This document shows, one piece after another, positions 1 to 12,544 of a stretch of 64,000 nucleotides of DNA; positions within the stretch are counted from its first letter, which is position 1, and the number at the start of each line of letters is the position of its first letter. Made by a program: the position numbers and the translations under genes. Source of the stretch: Utricularia gibba (lineage: Eukaryota > Streptophyta > Magnoliopsida > Lamiales > Lentibulariaceae). The notes under the pieces were generated by a model that saw only the letters and a list, made by a program, of their open reading frames with translations, had not been told where the DNA came from and did no database searches. The stretch lies in the NCBI GenBank assembly GCA_002189035.1, contig CM007989.1, positions 6,119,501 through 6,183,500 on the forward strand, given 5' to 3'.

Positions 1-149
1 TTGATGTGCTTCTTCATTTATTTTATGAATATTTTTCATGATACTATTAAATTTGCTTACATCTTCACCTTATGCAACTGACCATATTTTTTAAATGAAA
101 ATTCTTAAATTTATCCATGAAGTTGAATATCATATGCCGCATACAAAAC

Positions 150-960
150 CAATAACAATTTTGAGATTCATTAAATGTTGGATTGTAACATAGACCCTCT
201 ATTAAACTAGAGCATCAATCGAATATAAGACATCATTCACTATCGTTGAACAATATATATGCTAAGGAGATCAAGAGTTTAATACTGTGAATATTTCAAT
301 TCAAGCTAATTGCAAAATATGACCACCAACATTAAGAGCTGTAGCAATAAGAATTTTGTATTGATAATTTGATTGCAAATGTGTCATATCAACCATAATA
401 ACTAATCAAAAATACTTATATGTATCAATATGTGAACCAAATACCCAAAAAATATAATATATGATTGAACTTCCATTCTCCAAAGATATATTGTTGTATT
501 AAAAAATGGTAGAATCATGAAAACTAATGTTTAAGAAGAATAAAATATTATAGAAATAATATAGTTTCCCATGTATCATATATTTCTCGTTTATATAACT
601 TGAAAAAAGCATAACAATTTAGGAACAAATGTTTCCCATGTGTCATATATTTCTTGCATTGCTAAATTGACTGCTCATCCTCACCTTTGTATCAAACGTG
701 AAGTGATTTGTGATCAATCTGTAAACCTCACCAATTGTGATAGCGGGATCTCTCTTAATATCAAAAAGTATCTTAGAAGCTACAAATATCATACTCAGAT
801 TGTCGTGATTCAGAGATAAGTTATTGCTAATATAACATTTATGCTTCACTTTGTACCTAGAAACCTTCCAGACCTGCAAATTTTTTTTTTTGAATATACC
901 TCTTATTCTCCAATGACAAAGCCACATTCCATTTTTTTTGTGGTAATGCACCTCTCATAC
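150..960 (-). pseudogene. Mutator-like (MULE/MuDR) transposase remnant
   Basis: Read on the minus strand, 960 to 643 gives an open stretch of about 100 residues resembling the N-terminal zinc-binding region of plant MuDR transposases: a tryptophan-rich start, a Lys/Tyr-rich strand, a Cys and His pair, then a helix resembling the family's conserved DPxI segment (here DPAITIGEVY). Further along (about 415 to 290) a broken frame has the order seen at the start of the MULE catalytic core, THL followed by KILIATAL. Stops and frame changes interrupt everything, and neither the full catalytic triad nor terminal inverted repeats were seen, so this is a dead fragment that probably continues beyond the window. 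Two similar 30-bp pieces (about 568-596 and 628-656) form a local duplication inside it. The family call rests on remembered motif order. Confidence 0.6.
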
Positions 961-1329
961 TTTTTTCATACTATATTTTACAATATATACTCTTTTACTT
1001 TTATACAATACCTTTGAATGGCCATTTGAAAAGGCTCTTTAGAGCTAAAGCAGATACAATCGTTAATTTGGTAGAGAATTGAAATGGAATCTATTAATAT
1101 AGGAGGAATATAAGTTGTAAGCAAATTTCTAGGATTTCATGATAGCTGATTTTGTATTGTAGCATTTGTAATCTCATCTTAATAAAATTGATTCACTTCT
1201 AATTGGTTCATCAGCAGTGGAAATATCTGAATATATATGATCAACATCAATAATTAAAAAGGTGAGCAGCTACCAACAAAACCTCTTCAATATTCATGTT
1301 AATCCCACTTGAATTTCGTAAAATATCAA
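961..1329. other. No recognisable gene
   Basis: AT-rich sequence between the Mutator-like remnant and the first Athila reverse transcriptase. Short open stretches here have no family resemblance that I can see. Confidence 0.5.
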
Positions 1330-3310
1330 TGAGATTAGTGAGAATGACATTATTATCTACCCAAACATGATAGAATCGATAAAAAGGAAATTGTGAAACA
1401 TTATCATTCAAATATTTTCCATTACAAATAGTGAGTGGGTGAATCCAATTCATGTTGTACCTAAGAAGATGGAGATGATTCTTGTGGAAAATAAAAAAGG
1501 TGAACTTGTGCCACAAAGAATTCAAAATGGATGACTAGTTTGCATAAATTACAAAAGGTAATTATCTCATACTTTTCATTGATTAAATGCTTGATAAATT
1601 AGCAGTAAAATCATTTTATTTTTTTTTGAATGAAATTTTGGATATAACCAAGTTGTTGTTTCATGAAAGAATCAAAACAAAATAACCTTTACTTTTCCAT
1701 TCGGATCTACACCTATAGAAAGATTTCTATCGGCTTGTATAATGCCCCTACTACATTCCAAAGTTGTATAACCAATATTTTCGCCAATTTCAATGATGAT
1801 TTCATTAAAATTTTTATAGATGATTTTATGGTAAATGACGGTATTGTTTTTTGTCATATTATTCTAGAGGAAGTGTTGAAGTAGATAAAACCAAAATTGA
1901 GATCAACATGGTGGTTTACCATCTCAAAAAAATAGAAAAGACCATGAATGATAGACCTATCATAGAAACATTTTCAAACGAACAATTATTCTTAGTGAGA
2001 GCTAGCATTTGTGTACCATAATTTACTGATTTGGCTAATTTTGTTTCAACAGAGGTGATGCCATCATGAATTTACTATCATGCAAAGAACAAATTGAAAA
2101 GTGATTCTAAATAAGATACCTTGAATGATCCTTGTGGAAAAGATGCAATTATAGCATCATTCAAAGGTGTATTTATTGAATCATGTCATGCAAAACCATT
2201 TGGTGAATATCATGGACTAAATCGCATAGCTTGGAAGATTTTAGATTGTGTGCTTTATTGAATAAACATTTATATAGATTGCTATGTTGGATCATGTCAA
2301 TGAATTGGGAATTTATCCATTAAGAGTGAAATGCCTTAGTGAGAAATTATATTATGTGAACTATTTGATATTTGGGATATTAATTTCATGGGTCATTCCC
2401 CACTTTTAGACAATTTAATAATATTTTAATCATTATTAATTATGCATCCAAGTGGATTGAGACTATTTGGACAATAACAGAAAATGCAAAAAACAATCAT
2501 GAATTTTCTGTGAAACAACATTTGCGTGTGCTATGAGACACCTAAGTTATTGATCAGTGATAGAGGCATTCATTTGTACAATCAAGCCTTAAGGAGTTTG
2601 TTGAAGCAGTTTAATGTTTGCTACAATCCTTCGATAATGTATCGTCTACAAACAAATTGACAGTAGAAGGTATCAAACCAGGAGATCAAGCAGACTTTTG
2701 AAATTAATGAATCCAAACAAAAAATACTTGAGCATTAGGCTAATAGATGCTTTATAGGATATACTAATAGCACAGACACCAATTGGGGCTTTGCCATTTC
2801 AATTAGTCTATGGAAAACTTTGTAAACTACTAGCAATATTGCAGTATAAAGCTTGGTGGGCTTTTGAAAGATTGAATGTAGATGAGAATCTTAGTGAAAG
2901 TCACAAGAAACCAGAGCTTTTTAAATTGGAAGAGTTGAGAAATGATATCTATGAAAGTTGATCATTATTTAAAGCTATGATTAAAAATTATTATGATAAA
3001 CACATTTCTTGAAGGTCATTTGAGACTGGTCAAAAAGTCTTGATGTTTAGTCTAGATTAAAGTTGCATTTAGGGAAGCTTAAATCATATTGGATAGGAAT
3101 TTTGCATCAAGATGTAAGTCCTGAATCGCAATTTGTGCTGAAGAAAGTTTTTCCTAATAGAATGGTGGACATTCATGATCAAGACACTAAAAGAGTTTGT
3201 AGAGAATGGTCATAGATTGAAAATATTTTATGAAAGTCTTCCAAACAGCTTTATGGAGGAAAATCAAGTCATTGTTCTGATGGACACCCGACCAATGTAT
3301 AAGATATTGG
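1330..3310 (+). pseudogene. Athila-type Ty3 retrotransposon pol remnant (copy G3)
   Basis: A decayed Ty3 polyprotein, readable in pieces. About 1360-1560 matches the reverse transcriptase start (W-V-N-P-I-H-V-V-P-K near 1440). About 1663-1884 carries the palm region (L-Y-N-A-P-T-T-F-Q, then F-I-D-D-F for the usual [FY]-x-D-D block). About 2090-2300 resembles the integrase zinc-binding module, about 2390-2720 the integrase core (W-I-E-T-I and I-S-D-R-G-I-H), and about 2780-3070 the downstream segment (E-E-L-R-N-D, then D-K-H-I-S). Many stops and frame changes mean no product is made. It is followed by an Athila ORF remnant in the same orientation, as in complete Athila elements. No LTR of this copy was identified. 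Confidence 0.75.
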
Positions 3311-3553
3311 AAGTTAAGTCAAAGACTTAAAATAAAGATGCTTGTGGGAAGCAACAAAGATTTTCTTTTTTTTTTTTAGCAACTTAGGTTAATTTAGAAG
3401 AAGGCATAATTCCATTGAAAAAGAGGGAGATTATTATGCCGGGGATTTAGTTTCAAATTTAGGATCAAACATTAGTTTTTTATATAATTACCCATAAAAC
3501 CTTGGTTAATCAAAGATTAAAATCTCCCCTTTTTTCTTGTTCCTAGTTGTTCT

Positions 3554-6060
3554 TTGAATTGTAGTAAGGTTTGCGAAAACTGGCAAGTGGCAAGAACAAT
3601 AGTAGGAAAGGAAAAATTGCAGAAGAAACACCTATTGCTCTCACCCAAAAACAATGTTATGCATCAAAGTTATAGAAAAAAAATGTCATGGGAGGGGAGG
3701 GGGGAGGTCAACACCATTCTGCATGCAGCGCATCTAAGAAGGATTCTCGTATTAGAAGAAGAAGAATCTTCTAGATTCTTAGGAATACACACCTAAAATT
3801 GCTTATCAACTTAGGATTACAATAGAAATTAAAGGAGTATGCATCAGAGTTACAAGGGTAAAAAGGAAATGGAGGAAAACCTGCTAATCATCCCAAGTTC
3901 TTGGCTGGTAAGAAGTAAAACTAAAGGTAAAAAGAAAACATCAATTAGAAAGTAGGTAGTTGAAAAGATAGTTGAAGAGGCTTTTGAAGAAGTGGAAGAG
4001 AATGATCAATTCGAAGAAGAAGTGGGAGCAACAATTGAAAAGACTTTCGAAAAATAAGGAAAAGGAAACATTGGAATGGTAGAGTTAGTTTATGAATTTG
4101 CTTTAACTTTTTGTTAAGAGAAATCAGAAACTGTGCTTATACGAACAATGTTTACATTTAGATTATTAGGGAAAGATTTTTCCTTTTCAATTGCAATGTG
4201 GAATGTTACACTAGGTTTCTGTTCAGAATGAAATGTTGATTTGCATGTCTTTTCTGCATTCTTGTTTGATTATTGATAAACAAAAATTTCCTAATATCGT
4301 TGCAAATAAAAATAGAAAATCTGTATCAAATAAATTTATAATCCCTAATCTACACAAAATACAAATTTGGAAAACTTATAGTGGATATCGGGGTCGATCA
4401 CGAAGAGCTTGTACTTTCTAAGTTTTTTAGTACATGCATAATTTCGGATAACTATTAGTCTAAGTTCAGACTAATAGTGGTAAACAAATTCAGTAAACAA
4501 GGTAGGTGAGCAATATCAGGTCTTGACGCTAAGGTAACTGGTACTGGTTTTGACTCAAACTAATACGAAGACACCTTAAGGATCTGTAGGTGGTGTTATG
4601 CTAAGTTTTCTAACTTAATTTACTTTCTTCCTACACTCACAACTTCAAATAACCTAAGTCTACCCAGGTTATTCACCATATTTTCGGTTAAGCTAGTCCT
4701 CAATATCATAACCAACGTTGCAATTAGGTCTACCCGCATGCAAGACATATAGAACTAGGTCTACCCGGTTCTACTGGTTCTACCCTGAACTAACACCAAT
4801 TGCTCACGTTTTGGTTTGTTAGTCTACCTCTAAACCAAGCATCTAATTTGTGAAACTACTTGTTTCCCTAGTTAGGTCTATCCATGGTTTGTTAGAAACA
4901 AGAGTTAAAGAATACACATAAATCCTATCATCCATCCTAAGCACACACCACACCACTTCTCCTTAAGGCATCCTTAAGACTCTAGTCACTCATGATTTGG
5001 AAATAAAACACGATTTCATTCATATAAGTTGGCCAAAATGACAGAAACATTGTAAACAAATCAAACGCAGAAACTTGAAATGTTCAGAAAACAGAAAGTA
5101 AATAAAGATTGTTCTCCCGCCCATTAGCTACTGTTCACAGCTCGTAACAGTAGCACTGGACTGGACTCCGATGCTACTCTTGGTGATGAAGGCCTTCCTT
5201 CCCCCTTTTGGTTTGTGTTTTTCCCGTTGGGGAAGAAGACCCCTTGTGCCCCCTGCTGTTCGCCTCAACTTCGCACTCTCCTCCTTTTTGAAATAATTTT
5301 CCCTTTTGCTTCACTCCATTGCACTGTTCGTGACTGCCAGTACTGTTCTCGGCCGTCAACACTTTTCCCGGCCTGAACTTGCAGACTGCGGTGGCAGTAG
5401 AACAATGCTCTTTGTCCTTCTCCGGATTTTGCGCCCTTTTCCCTTGTTTCACACGCTTGCAAGTCTGATTTTCGGGTGATTTCCCTACTGAACTTACTGA
5501 AACATTAGTAATAAAAGTTGTGGACTAAATCAAAGGATTTAGTCCGCTTTTCACATAATCACATGAGATTAACATAAATACCACTAAAACATGAAAAATC
5601 ACATTTATCTAACCTAAACCATAATAAAATATAACCATTTTTCAGTTTGAAATTTAGGAAAAATGTGTGTCATCAATTATCTTGACGAGTTTGATGCTGA
5701 AGATCAAAGGAAGAGTGATTATAGATGAATCGCCATCAACCATCTCAAGTACAATAATATTGTCACTTTCTTGGCTCAAAAGTTATATGTTGCTCAGATT
5801 TTTGAGCTTGAGTTTCTTTCTATGGAAAAAAGACAGTTCCATTAAATGCATATTTTCCATAAATTTCTTCTTTCTAATTCAAGGAAGCATGTTTGTTTTT
5901 AAGTCCCTTGTTGGAATTTGCAAGAATGTAAGAAGAAAGATAGAAATAAAACTTCTTTAAGGAAGAGAAAATTGACATGATGTATGATAAACTTGGAGGA
6001 CTAATTTAGGAAATTAAAGAACTTAAATAAGGGGTGAAAGATTCCTCCCTCATCTACCAC
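3554..6060 (+). pseudogene. Athila ORF remnant of copy G3, split by a solo LTR
   Basis: Downstream of the G3 pol remnant lies a low-similarity ORF of the Athila type (the extra ORF after pol in these elements). It is recognisable mainly by comparison with the second copy at 8660-9990: both contain, in order, V-E-L followed by E-F-A, a F-R-L-(L/M)-G segment, F-S-F-S, then (A/T)-L-G-F-C-S-E and a downstream F-D-Y. The reading breaks at 4273 inside this last part, where a 1.4-kb LTR is inserted, and resumes at 5681. Stops and frameshifts are frequent. The function of the Athila ORF is not settled in the literature I know; no function is claimed. Confidence 0.6.
4274..5675 (-). repeat. Solo LTR, Athila family R2, with ATTAT target-site duplication
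   Basis: On the minus strand this begins TGATGACACACATT and ends TTTGTTTATCA, the TG...CA form of an LTR. The bases immediately outside are ATTAT on both sides (4269-4273 and 5676-5680), a perfect 5-bp duplication. No retroviral-type coding sequence lies inside, so it is a solo LTR left by recombination between the two LTRs of a former element. Related LTRs occur at 23692-24510, 33929-35283, 44338-45430 and 60834-61980. It interrupts the Athila ORF of copy G3, so it is younger than that element. Confidence 0.88.
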
Positions 6061-7737
6061 TCAGTTGATGTTCTCGTTTAATTTTTTTATGTTTGTTTTA
6101 CTTAGTCATGTTTAATTAGTTCATTGACAGTTAGGAACTAAGTATTGTCAATCTGAGTTAGGAGTAATTTGATTGTCGACTATCATGATTAGCAGTGCAA
6201 AATGTTCATGGGATTTACGTTTATGTGAATGATGCTTTTCATGATGTGAAGGATACATGAATATTGTTATAACCTTTTTTCTTACTTATGAGCATGCTCT
6301 TAATATGATTACTTTCATGAATGAAAAACATGTGCAATGTAATCTGATTTGTGCATTCCTGATTTTTTTTTACCTAAACTGATCATGCTTGACTTTTTTT
6401 GAGTAAATACTAATTATAAATAAAGAATAGTATAAGAGGATGAAAATATAGGTAAAAAATGCACCATAAAGAGAAAAGTGATAGAACCATGTTTTAAAAA
6501 GTAACGCACAATAAAAAAACTATGTGCAGATAGAAGAGCAAGTAGAAAAATGACGATAGAGGAATAAAATCAAAGAGTAGGAGGAAAGCCCCTCCAAGAA
6601 GGAGAGAGTAGGAGTGCATGGCCAACACTCTATGCATAAGGAGGGGGAACACGCAATGTTTGAGTTGATTCTAAAATCTCTTCTTTAAAAAGATTAATTT
6701 TTTAAAGCACTTCTCAAGATGAAATTATCATGAATGCTTCAAATATGACTGATTAGCACACCAATGGTGTTTTATTTTAGTGTATTTATGTCTATTTTAG
6801 ATAGATATATACGAGTTAGGCAAGACAAACAGCCCAAGTGTTGTTCTTATTTTTTATACGAGTTAGTGCAAGAGCAAAGTGGGTTTAATGTTCATCAAGG
6901 TCCATACACATTCAGTACATTCTGGTTTGGCCATCTAATCTAACTAATTTGCAAAGGTATTTTTTAAAAAAGGAACAAAGTGGAAAAACAGTTTACGTAA
7001 GAAATTATTTAAGAGGTTGGCTACCAACAGAGTGGGGGGGGGGGGGGGGGTCTCCGATCAAAGAGATATTTTTTCGATAGTGTGTGAGAAAAAAGAATAG
7101 TTCTGATGGGAAGCTGGAACAGACTAAACCATTCAATGTGCTACTAGGCGAGTCTATGATAGATTGAGAAGGGAGTTGCCGAAAACCTACTGAACGAGAA
7201 GAAGAATACATGATGAATACTCAAGTTGGAGAATCATGCAGAAACATTTTATTTCTTACACTTTCATGATATTAAACTTACATGATTGTAATAACTATTT
7301 GGCTTGTATGTTCCAATTGTTTGGCTGTGTCTTTATTTTTATCATTTATCAACTTCACGCAAAAAACTGGAAAATTCTATTCACATGTTGGTCAGAACTT
7401 TGACCTAAACCCTTCACTTGAATTACTTAGGTGGTGCTTTATTCCTGATAAGTTGCAAAGTTTACTATATGCTATTTAAACTATCAATTTATGCAGTCTA
7501 TTTTCTACTATCTAGTTTATGAGTCAATACACGAATTTCATTTACTTCGTTAAAGTAGAGACTCACTTCCTCATAAAACCCTTTGTTTAATCTAGTTTGT
7601 GTAGAAGACTAGCAATTAAAACCTGATTGCTCTTTGTAAATCAATTTAAATTTACTACTACTATATTTATTTTAATGTAAAATATTTGTGAATTGCATGT
7701 TCAACATGTAAATCAAGATGGTGCTAAATTAGTTCGT
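6061..7737. other. No recognisable gene; AT-rich intergenic DNA
   Basis: AT-rich sequence between the two Athila copies. Open stretches at 7005-7211 (minus) and 7282-7479 (plus) show no family motif. It may include decayed LTR sequence of copies G3 or G4 that I cannot align by eye. Confidence 0.5.
7034..7050 (+). repeat. 17-base G homopolymer
   Basis: Seventeen consecutive G, immediately followed by TCTCC. Long G runs are prone to length errors and can form G-quadruplex-like structures. Confidence 0.95.
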
Positions 7738-8640
7738 CAACCTTAAATGCATCTTAACCCAAACATGATGGAAGTGGTAATGAATGAGATTGTGAAACTT
7801 CATAATGCATATATTATTTATTCCATTATTCATAGTGATTGGATAAACCAATCTATGCGGTGTCCAAGAAGACAAGCATGACTATAGTGGAGAATGATAG
7901 AAGTGAACTTGTGCTACAAAGAGTCCAAAACAGCTACATAGGCTACAGGATATTAAATAAAGTGAAAAAAAAGATAATTTCCTTTGCACTTTATTGTATT
8001 TTGAACGAATATTCTAGATATAATCAAGTTGCTATTTTAGGAAAAGACAAATATGAAACAATTTTCACTTATACATTTAGAACATATACATACAAAAGGA
8101 TGCCCTTTTTACTTTGCAATGCTCCAACCACGTTCTAGAGGTGCATGACTAGTATTTTTCCCAATTTTGGTGAAGACTTTATTGAAATATTTATGGATAA
8201 TTTCATGGTATATGGATAGAAATATGAATCTTGCTTCGATCACTTGAATCATGTTCTAAAGAAATATGTTGACAAAAACCTTGTTTTAAATTTTGAAAAA
8301 TGTCACTTTATAGTTGACCATGAGATTGTTCTTGTTTATGTAAATATGCTTTTAATTTCTTGAAGAAGGCTTATCCGACTTTGTTTCAACATGATTGATA
8401 ACACCAAGAATGGACTATCATGCAATGAACAAATTGAAGTGTAATGCAAAGTATTATCTTTAAAATGTTCCCTATGTATGGAAGAAATGCAATGATAGTG
8501 TCATTTAAAGATATATTCATGAATTTCAAATTCCAAAAATTATTGGTATATGTCATCCATAAACCAATGGGGAAGCTAAAGTTTTCAATAGAAAAATTAA
8601 AAAGATTATGGAGAAAATTGTATATCTGCAAGTCTTGATG
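7738..8640 (+). pseudogene. Athila-type pol remnant (copy G4)
   Basis: Second decayed Athila pol in the same orientation as G3. The reverse transcriptase start is near 7748 (L-N-P-N-M-M-E-V-V), and 7839-8138 is open for 99 codons with the palm motif R-M-P-F-L-L-C-N-A-P-T-T-F at the end. The next block follows in another frame (I-F-M-D-N-F where Ty3 elements have F-x-D-D-F), so a catalytic Asp position reads Asn. About 8400-8640 retains scraps of the integrase region. RNase H and most of the integrase are missing between them, so the copy has an internal deletion. Non-functional. Confidence 0.72.
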
Positions 8641-8659
8641 CTCATCTCCATAGAATATC

Positions 8660-9990
8660 AACATGCAGCTACAGTTAAAGGAGTTGCCGCAAAGTTACAA
8701 GAGGAAAAAGCGGGTGGGAGAGGAGCCCATTGTACAATCGCAAGTCTTGGTTAAGAGGAAGAAGGGGAAATTTTAGAAGAAAAGGTAGAAAACTCAATCA
8801 ATGGAGCCTATTTTTGAAAACAAAACTATCATACCAAAGCCCACACTACCGTTCATAGAGGAAAATACTGAAAATTCCAAAGATAAATTACGAGATATAC
8901 CAAACACAAGAAATGAAGTTCATGAAAATGATAATGAGGAAGAAAATGAAGGAAATCAAGATAAAGAACTTGAAAATCCAAAAGAGAATGAAGCAATCTC
9001 AAGAGAGTACCACCGAAAAGGAAAATGAAACCACAATAAAAAGAAAGAAATTTCTACCTAATTTGGTTCCTTTTTTGTGGGTGTAAGAAAATTCTCATAA
9101 AAAAAAGGAAATATTCTAAAGACATTGGCAAACAAGGGAATATCTTATTTCAAGCACCATGCGCATGTTAAATACTAGATACTTGGACATCATAGCAGGA
9201 TCACATGCAGGTTAAGGGTACAAAGGTAACACATTGTCATCACATTCATTTCGAAAAACTAGTGGAGTTAGGAATAGCTGAAAGGGTTTATATGATGTTT
9301 GAGAGCATGGTAATCAGTACTCTATTTGAAATGAAACTTCCTACATATGTTGAATTATCTAATGAATTTGCTTCTACTTTCATGTATAAGATACTTGTCA
9401 GTGTATTAGAACCTATTGATGTTTCTTTTAGATTGATGGGTATCGAATTTTCTTTTTCATTGGTTAAATGAAATATAGCACTTGGTTTTTGTTCTGAACA
9501 AGAAGTGGATTCACATGAGTTTGTTACATTGTTTTTTGATTATCCTCATGAATTTGATTTAGAGGAATTTTATGCAATTTTGGTCATATTGTCACACATC
9601 TTGCTCATATTCTATGCTCTGAAAGATTGTCCTAGTTATAATTATTCCGTGTTGAAATTAAGGTAATCTAGATTCCTTTTTCGTTAAAGTTAGTGGATTA
9701 ATCAAAACTCAAGGAAATGGTTTTGTTACTAGATTTTTGGTAGGATTGTGTGGAAACACTATTCTAGGAAAAAGTAATGTGAACATGCCTGCATCTTCAA
9801 CTTCAAAGCAGGATGGCAAACAATGTTGTTGCCTAGAAATTATCAAGGAGATAAGTGATAAGGTGTCTGATTTAGTTTGTGAGATAAGAGAACTGAAATA
9901 GGGAGTAACCTGAAGTTAATTAATTGTTTGAAATTAATTAATTATTTTCGATTTTTTTTATGTAGTATCAGTTAAACTACTTCAAATAGT
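8660..9990 (+). pseudogene. Athila ORF remnant of copy G4
   Basis: Follows the G4 pol directly. It starts with a lysine-rich segment, then 8801-9028, a 75-codon open stretch very rich in Glu, Asn and Lys, then 9205-9471 (88 codons), which has the same motif series as the G3 ORF and runs on, after a stop at 9469, into the F-C-S-E and F-F-D-Y block. This order (charged low-complexity N-terminus, then a globular conserved part) fits the Athila ORF downstream of pol. It is broken by stops; no function is claimed. Confidence 0.65.
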
Positions 9991-11991
9991 TATATGATTG
10001 AGCATTACAACTTTGAGATGATTTAGATGCATGAGTTGTCTATACCCTTTGCATTCCCATGAGCATGTTTTTACCTTCTTTCATTAGGGCATGTGCTGAT
10101 TCGAAAAAAATAAGTAGTGAGATCTAGATTAATTCTTCATGAGTTGTTAGATTTCACAATTGTTATGGGTATTGATTGCCAACAAAAAAAAAGAGAGAAA
10201 GGAATGAATAAGGGGGACAAAGAGCTTGCATTTGTTGTCGCCAATTTGTAGCAATGGGGCAGGATTAGTATGAATGTCATCAATAATGTCTACCTTGGAA
10301 AATAAGGATGATAAATGAAAGAAGATATTTTCTTCAAGAGAGGAGAACATTTCGACAAAGAACAAAATGGGGGATTGAGGGGAAGAAACCACAAAAGAAT
10401 ACAATCATTGATGAAGAAGGAGATTTCAAGATGAAGCACCCCTACACTTGAAATTAACCTCAACTTAGTGCACTATTCCGGCCTTGGAACAGAGGTTGAC
10501 GGGAACAAACTTAACTTTATTTTGAATTATGTTTATTGAATATTTAGTATTATTACTTTGTTTTAGATTATGCCTATCAAATTGTTCCCAATTTTAATTT
10601 ATGAAGTCATGATTTTGCTTTTTATTATGTGTAGCTAAATTTAAGGGATACCTTAATGCACATGAAAGGGTTGTGGAACTAAGTTTTGGTTTTGATCATG
10701 ATTTTTGCATAGTAGATATTTTTGTACTGTGTCATAGGTAGATCTTAAAGGTAGTAAAACCAGTAACATAAGTTATAAACTCGATTTGGAGGTAGATCAT
10801 AGAGTTGGAACGAGCAAATTAAATGGTATATTCGGAAAGAATCAATAGAATGGAATGATCTAGTTTTATTTATTTCACAATTTGGTAGACCTAGGATGAA
10901 ATGGATTGGGAAAATAGAGAGTATCATAATAAAAAACATTGAAAATGACCAAAGTAGATCTAGATTATTTCAAGTTGTGTAAATGTACGATTGTGGATTA
11001 AAATTTGGAGTGTATTCACCATACCAATTGAATTACCTTAAGGTATCATAGTTTTCTTTTGTGCAAAAAATCAAGTTTGTTATATTTTGCATTGTTATCT
11101 GATTTAAAGTATCGGTCTTATATGTTGATGTTGGTTTAGCATAAGACTAAGAATGAAATGATTCCATAATCTTGCATTTTTAAAAATACATTATAAGCAC
11201 TTTTCATTTGTGATCGACCTTGATTTTGCTATAGATTTTATATTATAAAATATTTTTATTTAAATTAGGATTATAAATTATATTTGTTATAAAAATTTAT
11301 TTTTTACAATGATATCAAAATTTTCGTTTATCAAATATAATTGAATTTTACATTATTTACTCATAAAAATTTATTTGTAAATACTTCCATTAAGTACACA
11401 ATCATAAAAAAAATCCCTTTATCTAAATCTAAATAACCTAAACGTCTTAATAATTCTAGCGTTGCTAGTCGACAAGCCCTTATGAGTCATATTTCTGTAT
11501 TTTAAATTATTTGTGTTTAAATAAATGTGTATCATTCGATTAGCATTAAAAGTATGTTTAGATATAAGTTTTACGAATATTTTTTTAAATGATGTTATCC
11601 TTGATATATGTGTTTAAAATATATAAAGAAAATATTCGAACTTTGTTTTATAATAAAACTCACGTAGAAGAAAGTGTTAGAAAACATGGTTAAAAAAGTT
11701 ATGCAAATATTTACAAATCATACATATATCAAAGCATATGTTTAACAAACAAACATAGTTATTAAAATATGCATGTTTTGAGATAGTGGTAACATTGAAC
11801 ATGGTTTTAGTAAGTTTGGATAAATAATTTTAATGATCTTTTCTGTAACTAGTTTAAAACTATTATTCAACATTTCGAAAAAAAATGAGACAATTAGAGA
11901 AACTGCTTACTCATAATATGAAAAGCGTTTCATAACGAAAATGGAAGAACATACATTTTTTGAATTTTGTAGTAAATTTGGCATGGTCTTT

Positions 11992-12112
11992 TGGGCCGTG
12001 TTTCTTTTTTCGAAAACCCCAATCTTACCGACGCGTGGGCCCACCCTAATTATGGGTGTCCGCCGATGGCCATGTGCTGCGTGCGAGGCCCATTTATATC
12101 CAAGGGGGCCCA
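11992..12112. promoter_or_regulatory. Cluster of TGGGCC/GGCCCA (site II-like) motifs, no gene attached
   Basis: Four copies of TGGGCC or its complement GGCCCA lie within 121 bp (11992, 12036/12038, 12087, 12107), with TTTATATC at 12093-12100 just after the third. Such motifs bind TCP factors in promoters of plant housekeeping genes. I see no gene in either direction, so this is either a relic promoter, part of an unknown repeat, or chance in a GC-richer patch. Confidence 0.25.
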
Positions 12113-12544
12113 CATCATGCGGGAGATTCATTAGAAAATTAAAAAATAATCCACGAAAAAATTAGTGTCAAGGATTCAGATTACGTCTCCCTCCTACAGC
12201 GACTGAAGTGCAAGGATTAATGGAAAACAAAGAAGAATCCTTCTCATGAATTTTATTTTCTTTCCCTCCGAACATGTTTTATTTTGAATGGAGTTGACGT
12301 GAATCATTTCTTATAAAAATTTATTAACAAACTACAAAAACCTACAAGCATTGGAAATTGGAGAAAATATTATTGATGAAATTAAAAAAAAAGAATTTAA
12401 AAACTTTTGTGTTATTACACAACACCATGTTTTATAACGATTCTCAAATTATATAAAGATTGCAAACAAATTGTTCTAAGTAAACAACATTCTAAACGAT
12501 AAATTAGGTGTAATATTGCTCTTTGAATGTCAAGTGTGTCATTT

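Noticed and set aside
5174-5462. 92- and 65-codon minus-strand frames
   Set aside because: They lie inside the R2 solo LTR at 4274-5675, and the corresponding stretch in other R2 LTRs is not open.
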